In this document: positions 6,733-9,789 of the stretch, piece by piece
How positions within the stretch are numbered: position 1 is the first letter of the stretch
Layout: each line of letters starts with the position of its first letter
Assembly: GCA_030623035.1 (NCBI GenBank)
Contig: JAUXFK010000102.1
Span: 1 to 9,789, forward strand
Direction of reading: 5' to 3'
DNA: 9,789 nucleotides
DNA from: Deltaproteobacteria bacterium
Lineage (GTDB): Bacteria; Desulfobacterota; UBA8473
Notes under the pieces: model-generated
Database searches by the model: none
Told to the model about the DNA's origin: nothing
Seen by the model: only the letters and a program-made list of their open reading frames with translations
Made by a program: the position numbers and the translations under genes

Positions 6733-8268
6733 ATGGCAAGGAAAAAATCATTGAAAAAGGCTGAACATAAAATAAAGGACCCCAAAAAATCAAAGGATCG
6801 AAAAAGGGTTTTCGCTCTCATTGACAGTCTGGAGGGTAAGAAGAGAAAGAGGCCTTTGGATCCTGAGCAGGTTCATGACACCGTCAACGAATTAAAAAAA
6901 ATCCCCTTTCATATTCAGGCACTTGAAAGGATAGTAGCCAGTAATAAGTATGGCTTAATGAAAAAGCTTAATGCATTGGAAATATTAAAGGATTTGGGAG
7001 CAATAACAGATGATGAATTATACTGCTCATTAAAAGCGGCTTACGGATTGATCCAGGACTTTCAAAAGTTTTTACAAGACGATGATATTAAAAACGCTGA
7101 ACTACCTGCCACAATAATCGATCGAATTTATAAGCTGAATGACAATCTCCAGAGATTATTTGTTCACCAGCTCATCGATGAAACAAAAGAAAATTCTCTT
7201 CATCTATTAACCCAGCTTGTCGGAAAGAATGAAGGGTTAGATTCCGCAATCGCTGAATCTCTAGCCGATTTGCCCATACCCGAATCTTCAGATTTACTCC
7301 ATCGGATAGCCATAAAAACGAATAACAAGGCTGTTACAAAGACAATAAAAAAATCCCTTTATCGTCTAAGAGAAAAAGGTATTGTAACGGATGATGGAAA
7401 GATAGAGGGGCCTCATAAATCTGTCCTTCGCCCAACAAAGAGGGTATCTGAAGGGTTTCTGTCTACGATTGATCAGTTTGGAGATAGGCTGATTTGGTTA
7501 ATCAGGCCAAAGGCAACAAAAGGCCTCTATTTTTTTGAAGCAGTGATAAACGATATATGTGGGATAAAAGAATTTAGAGGAGTAGATATTACAAGAAAGC
7601 TTTATAAAGAATATATGGCGGCTTTCAAAGAAGAAAGCCCAATGCCAATGGTGGAAGCAGAAGAATCATATTGCCGATTCCTCATCGAAGAGGCACATAA
7701 GAGGACAATCCAAGATGGGGATTCCTTGCCGGAAGAGTATTTAGAATGGAAGGATAGGATTGGCAAAGCACCTTATGAGGATAAAAGACCGCTTATTTAC
7801 TCCTATTACGAAAAAGATAAAATAAAAAACGATAACCATCTTAAGACACGTTTTGCAACTCTATTTGAACTGCCCGAATTCAGTAACTGGCGAATGGGGC
7901 CTGATGAAATTAAAAAGTATAAACAAGTAATACAAGAAGCGAATGAGAGTAAACTCGTCCTTACTCCGATTCAAAAACAGGAGCGCCTTACCAAAATACT
8001 AAGAGATGCTGTGGAGGAATTATTCGACGAGAAGAGATGCCTTTTATATAAAAGAAGGCTGGAAGAGATGGCCTATGTTCTTTATAAACTGGGCAAAGAA
8101 GAAGATTCTAGAATTTGCCTTGCAGCAGCTTTAACGTTAAATGAAAAGGGCACACCCCCCTCTCATCATCTTTTTCTTTTAGAGTTGACAGAAAAGGGCC
8201 TATCTTCTGCAATGTTGGAAGAAGAGCAAAAAGCAAAAGAAACCCCTTCCTTTATTATTAAACCATAA
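6733..8268 (+). CDS. Uncharacterised Lys-rich, helical-repeat-like protein
   Basis: I do not recognise a named family. The start at ATG 6733 is preferred because it follows AAGGGGG (6725-6731) and GAGG (6718-6721). A TTG at 6682 would add 17 residues encoded partly by the dyad. The protein has 511 residues, no signal peptide and no membrane segment, so it is probably cytoplasmic. The first 40 residues are very basic (MARKKSLKKAEHKIKD, then KRKR), suggesting nucleic-acid or membrane-phosphate contact. The rest is predicted by eye to be nearly all helix. Residues about 155-216 look like HEAT/armadillo-type hairpins ending in KTIKKSLYRLREKGI (203-217), a pattern in which a helix of paired basic residues closes a repeat. 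A second helical block (about 420-480) contains RLEEMAYVLYKLGKEEDSRICLAAAL, reminiscent of TPR helices. No catalytic motif is evident. It is codirectional with the polysaccharide genes, 85 nt downstream, but need not share their function. Its 3' end overlaps the opposing gene by 11 nt. Confidence 0.8.
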   Translation: MARKKSLKKAEHKIKDPKKSKDRKRVFALIDSLEGKKRKRPLDPEQVHDTVNELKKIPFHIQALERIVASNKYGLMKKLNALEILKDLGAITDDELYCSLKAAYGLIQDFQKFLQDDDIKNAELPATIIDRIYKLNDNLQRLFVHQLIDETKENSLHLLTQLVGKNEGLDSAIAESLADLPIPESSDLLHRIAIKTNNKAVTKTIKKSLYRLREKGIVTDDGKIEGPHKSVLRPTKRVSEGFLSTIDQFGDRLIWLIRPKATKGLYFFEAVINDICGIKEFRGVDITRKLYKEYMAAFKEESPMPMVEAEESYCRFLIEEAHKRTIQDGDSLPEEYLEWKDRIGKAPYEDKRPLIYSYYEKDKIKNDNHLKTRFATLFELPEFSNWRMGPDEIKKYKQVIQEANESKLVLTPIQKQERLTKILRDAVEELFDEKRCLLYKRRLEEMAYVLYKLGKEEDSRICLAAALTLNEKGTPPSHHLFLLELTEKGLSSAMLEEEQKAKETPSFIIKP

Positions 8269-9313
8269 CAGACTGCCAGGATGCTTTATGAATATTAACT
8301 ACCCTGTCTATCACCTGGTCAATAGAAGTAGAGATTGCATCCTTATTATCTTCCTTCTCTTTTGGAAGTAAAGATTCCCCTTTTAATTCCATAAGAACCG
8401 ACTGAACAGATTCTCTCAAACCATCCAGATGGTAGCCCCCCTCCAGGGTAAATAGGATCTTACCGCCACAACTCTTGTTTGCAATGTCCAAAAGGAGCCT
8501 TGTAAGTAATGCAAACCCCTTTGGAGTAACATTCATACCCCCTAATGGGTCTTTGAAATAGATGTCAAATCCAGCGGATACCATGATAAGCTGAGGGTTT
8601 AATTGAAGAGCGATAGGTCTTAGGACTCTCTCGAAGATCTGTAAATAATCTAAATCACCCTGTCCGCCAGGAAGAGGAACATTTACAGTATACCCTTCCC
8701 CCTCACCTATTCCTGTTTCAGCAAGTCTTCCAGTCCCCGGATAGTGTGGAAATTGATGAGTGGAAAAATAGAGGACTCTGGGATCATTATAAAAGGCATT
8801 TTGCGTTCCGTTCCCGTGATGTAAATCCCAGTCTACAATTAAGATACGTTTCAAAGAATGCTTTAAAATAGCATATCTCGCCATAATCGCAATATTGTTA
8901 AAGAGGCAAAAACCCATACCTCTATCGCATTCAGCATGGTGGCCTGGAGGACGCACAAGGGCAAAGCCGTTATCTATCTCTTTGGTCATGACTCTATCAA
9001 TCAATTCCAATGTCCCCCCTACTGCTAGTTTCGCTGCATCAAATGATTTTGGTGATGTATGGGTATCAGGGTCGAGCATTGTATGAGATTTGTCGGCAGT
9101 TGCAGCTACCCTTGATATATAGTCTGGGGAATGAGACAATTCAAGTTCGTCCATAGTAGCAAACCGTGGGCTTATCTCTAAAAACTTTCCTGCCATTTCT
9201 TTATCTTCCAACATCTCATAAATTACCTTTAATCGATGGTGGTTTTCCGGGTGATGATCAGAAGTAATATGTTCTAGATATCTTGCGTCTTTAACTATCC
9301 CTGTCTTAAACAT
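8258..9313 (-). CDS. Histone deacetylase-superfamily zinc amidohydrolase (class II / AcuC-like)
   Basis: This 351-residue cytoplasmic enzyme should remove acyl groups from an amine; bacterial relatives act on acetylated lysines, polyamines or other small amides. The active site is complete. It has the start-region motif HHPENHHRL (20-28), the His dyad H125-H126 in RPPGHHAECDRGMGFCLFNN, and zinc ligands D163 and H165 in DWDLHHGNGTQ and D255 in SAGFDIYFKDPLGG. The transition-state Tyr is Y294 in LEGGYHL. The length suits a single-domain class II-type bacterial homologue. I chose ATG 9311-9313 because GAGGTGG (9316-9322, minus strand) lies just upstream and MFKTGIVKDARYLEH matches where the family usually starts. 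A GTG 30 codons earlier (9401-9403) lies inside a repeat element and would add residues unlike the family. The substrate cannot be told from sequence; there is no sign of a link to the polysaccharide genes, which run towards it. Confidence 0.93.
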   Translation of the reverse strand: MFKTGIVKDARYLEHITSDHHPENHHRLKVIYEMLEDKEMAGKFLEISPRFATMDELELSHSPDYISRVAATADKSHTMLDPDTHTSPKSFDAAKLAVGGTLELIDRVMTKEIDNGFALVRPPGHHAECDRGMGFCLFNNIAIMARYAILKHSLKRILIVDWDLHHGNGTQNAFYNDPRVLYFSTHQFPHYPGTGRLAETGIGEGEGYTVNVPLPGGQGDLDYLQIFERVLRPIALQLNPQLIMVSAGFDIYFKDPLGGMNVTPKGFALLTRLLLDIANKSCGGKILFTLEGGYHLDGLRESVQSVLMELKGESLLPKEKEDNKDAISTSIDQVIDRVVNIHKASWQSVMV

Positions 9314-9315
9314 AA

Positions 9316-9322
9316 CCACCTC
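9316..9322 (-). promoter_or_regulatory. Ribosome binding site deciding the deacetylase start
   Basis: On the minus strand GAGGTGG is followed by TT and ATG; the GAGGT core (9318-9322) ends four bases before the start codon. This is the best Shine-Dalgarno match near the 5' end of the gene and favours 9313 over the GTG at 9403. Confidence 0.65.
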
Positions 9323-9340
9323 ATAAGCAAAACATTTAAC

Positions 9341-9499
9341 TAGTGCCCATCCATAAATGGCCCTTTTGCCCAATCTCTGTGTCAGGCTCAGATGTAAGGG
9401 CACATCGCAATGTGCCCCTACATGTCAATATATTCCTGCGGTTAAAATATTCGCCTTCCTTGACCTTGAACAAAATTTCTCATTTCTGGATGGACACTA
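9341..9499. mobile_element. MITE-like element with terminal inverted repeats
   Basis: TAGTGCCCATCCATAAATG at 9341-9359 is matched in inverted orientation by CATTTCTGGATGGACACTA at 9481-9499 (17 of 19 positions). The whole element is 159 bp and has no coding capacity. Both ends finish in TA. This fits a duplicated TA target with inverted repeats that start GTG(C/T)CCATCCA, as used by IS630/Tc1-mariner-type transposases, so it could be a non-autonomous derivative moved in trans. A strong palindrome sits inside (9392-9423). It lies 27 bp upstream of the deacetylase start codon. The family assignment is inference; no matching transposase is in the window. Confidence 0.6.
9392..9423. repeat. Palindromic repeat (14-bp arms, 4-base loop)
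   Basis: ATGTAAGGGCACAT, loop CGCA, then ATGTGCCCCTACAT: 13 of 14 positions pair. Either strand could fold into a stable hairpin when transcribed. The GTAGGGGCAC...GTGCCC layout resembles dispersed palindromic repeats seen in many bacterial genomes (recollection, not a search). No T-run follows on either strand, so it is not a standard intrinsic terminator. It contains the GTG codon that artificially lengthens the deacetylase frame. Confidence 0.7.
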
Positions 9500-9587
9500 A
9501 CTATACGAATAAGTTGATTTTATTAAAACGCTTTTCCTGCCTCGCCTTTTAAAACTGCTTGCATAAAAAGTCTTTTATTTCTGTGTA

Positions 9588-9616
9588 ATTATAGAACAAA
9601 TAACCCGAATAGTCAA
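9588..9616 (-). promoter_or_regulatory. Sigma-70 promoter facing the deacetylase gene
   Basis: Read on the minus strand: -35 TTGACT (9611-9616), a 17-base spacer, and -10 TATAAT (9588-9593). This matches 11 of 12 consensus positions with ideal spacing. Transcription would start near 9580 and run left, giving a leader of about 268 nt before ATG 9313 that includes the whole MITE-like element. No other gene lies in between, so the deacetylase is the likely target. Confidence 0.65.
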
Positions 9617-9789
9617 TCTAAAATCTGATCAATATGCGAGATTCTAAAAGAGTTGTGACAGTTTAGCTTTTTGAAAAGAGTTGCAAGAAGCGGCGGTCAA
9701 ACTTTAATGCGTGTAGTTGTCTGAGCTTCTTAGTGAGCGTTAAGAAAGAACAAGGGATAAACTTACATTTAATCTCTGAAATAGTTAAA

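Larger units (their letters stand above)
9314..9789. other. Gene-free region upstream of the deacetylase
   Basis: No supported gene lies in these 476 bases. They hold the deacetylase ribosome binding site, the MITE-like element with its palindrome, and the leftward promoter. From 9617 to the end the sequence is AT-rich with no reading frame of note. It carries AAAAGAGTTG twice as a direct repeat (9646-9655 and 9674-9683) and a weak rightward promoter candidate (TTGCAA 9681-9686, 16-base spacer, TTTAAT 9703-9708). That candidate could serve a divergent gene beyond the window. I found no tRNA, riboswitch or terminator. Confidence 0.5.

Noticed and set aside
8258..9313. The deacetylase as a polysaccharide-modifying enzyme of the neighbouring locus
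   Set aside because: It is on the opposite strand with its own promoter, is cytoplasmic, and belongs to a zinc-dependent superfamily not known to act on polysaccharides; adjacency alone is not evidence.
9314..9403. A 30-residue N-terminal extension of the deacetylase from GTG 9403
   Set aside because: It is encoded mostly by the MITE-like element, starts inside its palindrome, lacks family similarity, and a good ribosome binding site precedes ATG 9313.
9400..9428. A minus-strand promoter inside the element, from the perfect -35 box TTGACA at 9423-9428
   Set aside because: At 16-18 bases spacing no -10 resembling TATAAT is present (17 gives ATGTGC).
9343..9552. A plus-strand 69-residue reading frame
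   Set aside because: It runs across the MITE-like element, has no ribosome binding site and no recognisable domain; treated as chance.

Overview
The window comes from a diderm (Gram-negative) bacterium. It encodes an outer-membrane beta-barrel of the Wzi type, an outer-membrane polysaccharide export (OPX) protein and an inner-membrane chain-length regulator. The AT-leaning, Lys/Ile-rich coding style and the multi-SLBB OPX architecture with a C-terminal helix would fit a Desulfobacterota- or Nitrospirota-like organism. That placement is inference, not shown by the sequence.

Layout, left to right. Positions 2-1189 (+) hold the 3' part of a Wzi-family capsule-assembly barrel whose start lies outside the window. 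Positions 1331-4267 (+) hold a 978-residue OPX protein: signal sequence, a fibronectin III fold with a large charged insertion, a polysaccharide-export domain, about six SLBB domains and a C-terminal hydrophobic helix. Positions 4330-5514 (+) hold a Wzz/GNVR chain-length determinant (PCP) without a kinase domain. Positions 5562-6647 (+) hold a monofunctional mannose-1-phosphate guanylyltransferase that makes GDP-mannose. These four same-strand genes, with gaps of 141, 62 and 47 nt, look like the export and precursor-supply end of an exopolysaccharide or capsule locus. The glycosyltransferases, flippase and polymerase must lie elsewhere.

Positions 6733-8268 (+) hold a 511-residue, mostly helical, Lys-rich protein that I cannot assign. 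It converges with, and overlaps by 11 nt, a class II-type histone-deacetylase-family zinc amidohydrolase on the minus strand (8258-9313). That enzyme keeps all catalytic residues.

The last 476 bases carry no gene but are the most structured non-coding part. A consensus sigma-70 promoter (TTGACT-17-TATAAT) points left towards the deacetylase gene. Between it and the start codon sits a compact 159-bp element with 19-bp terminal inverted repeats ending in TA and a strong internal palindrome. It looks like a miniature inverted-repeat transposable element (MITE) placed in the 5' leader, and it also creates a spurious upstream start codon for the deacetylase. I saw no tRNA, rRNA, CRISPR array, intact insertion sequence or intrinsic terminator.
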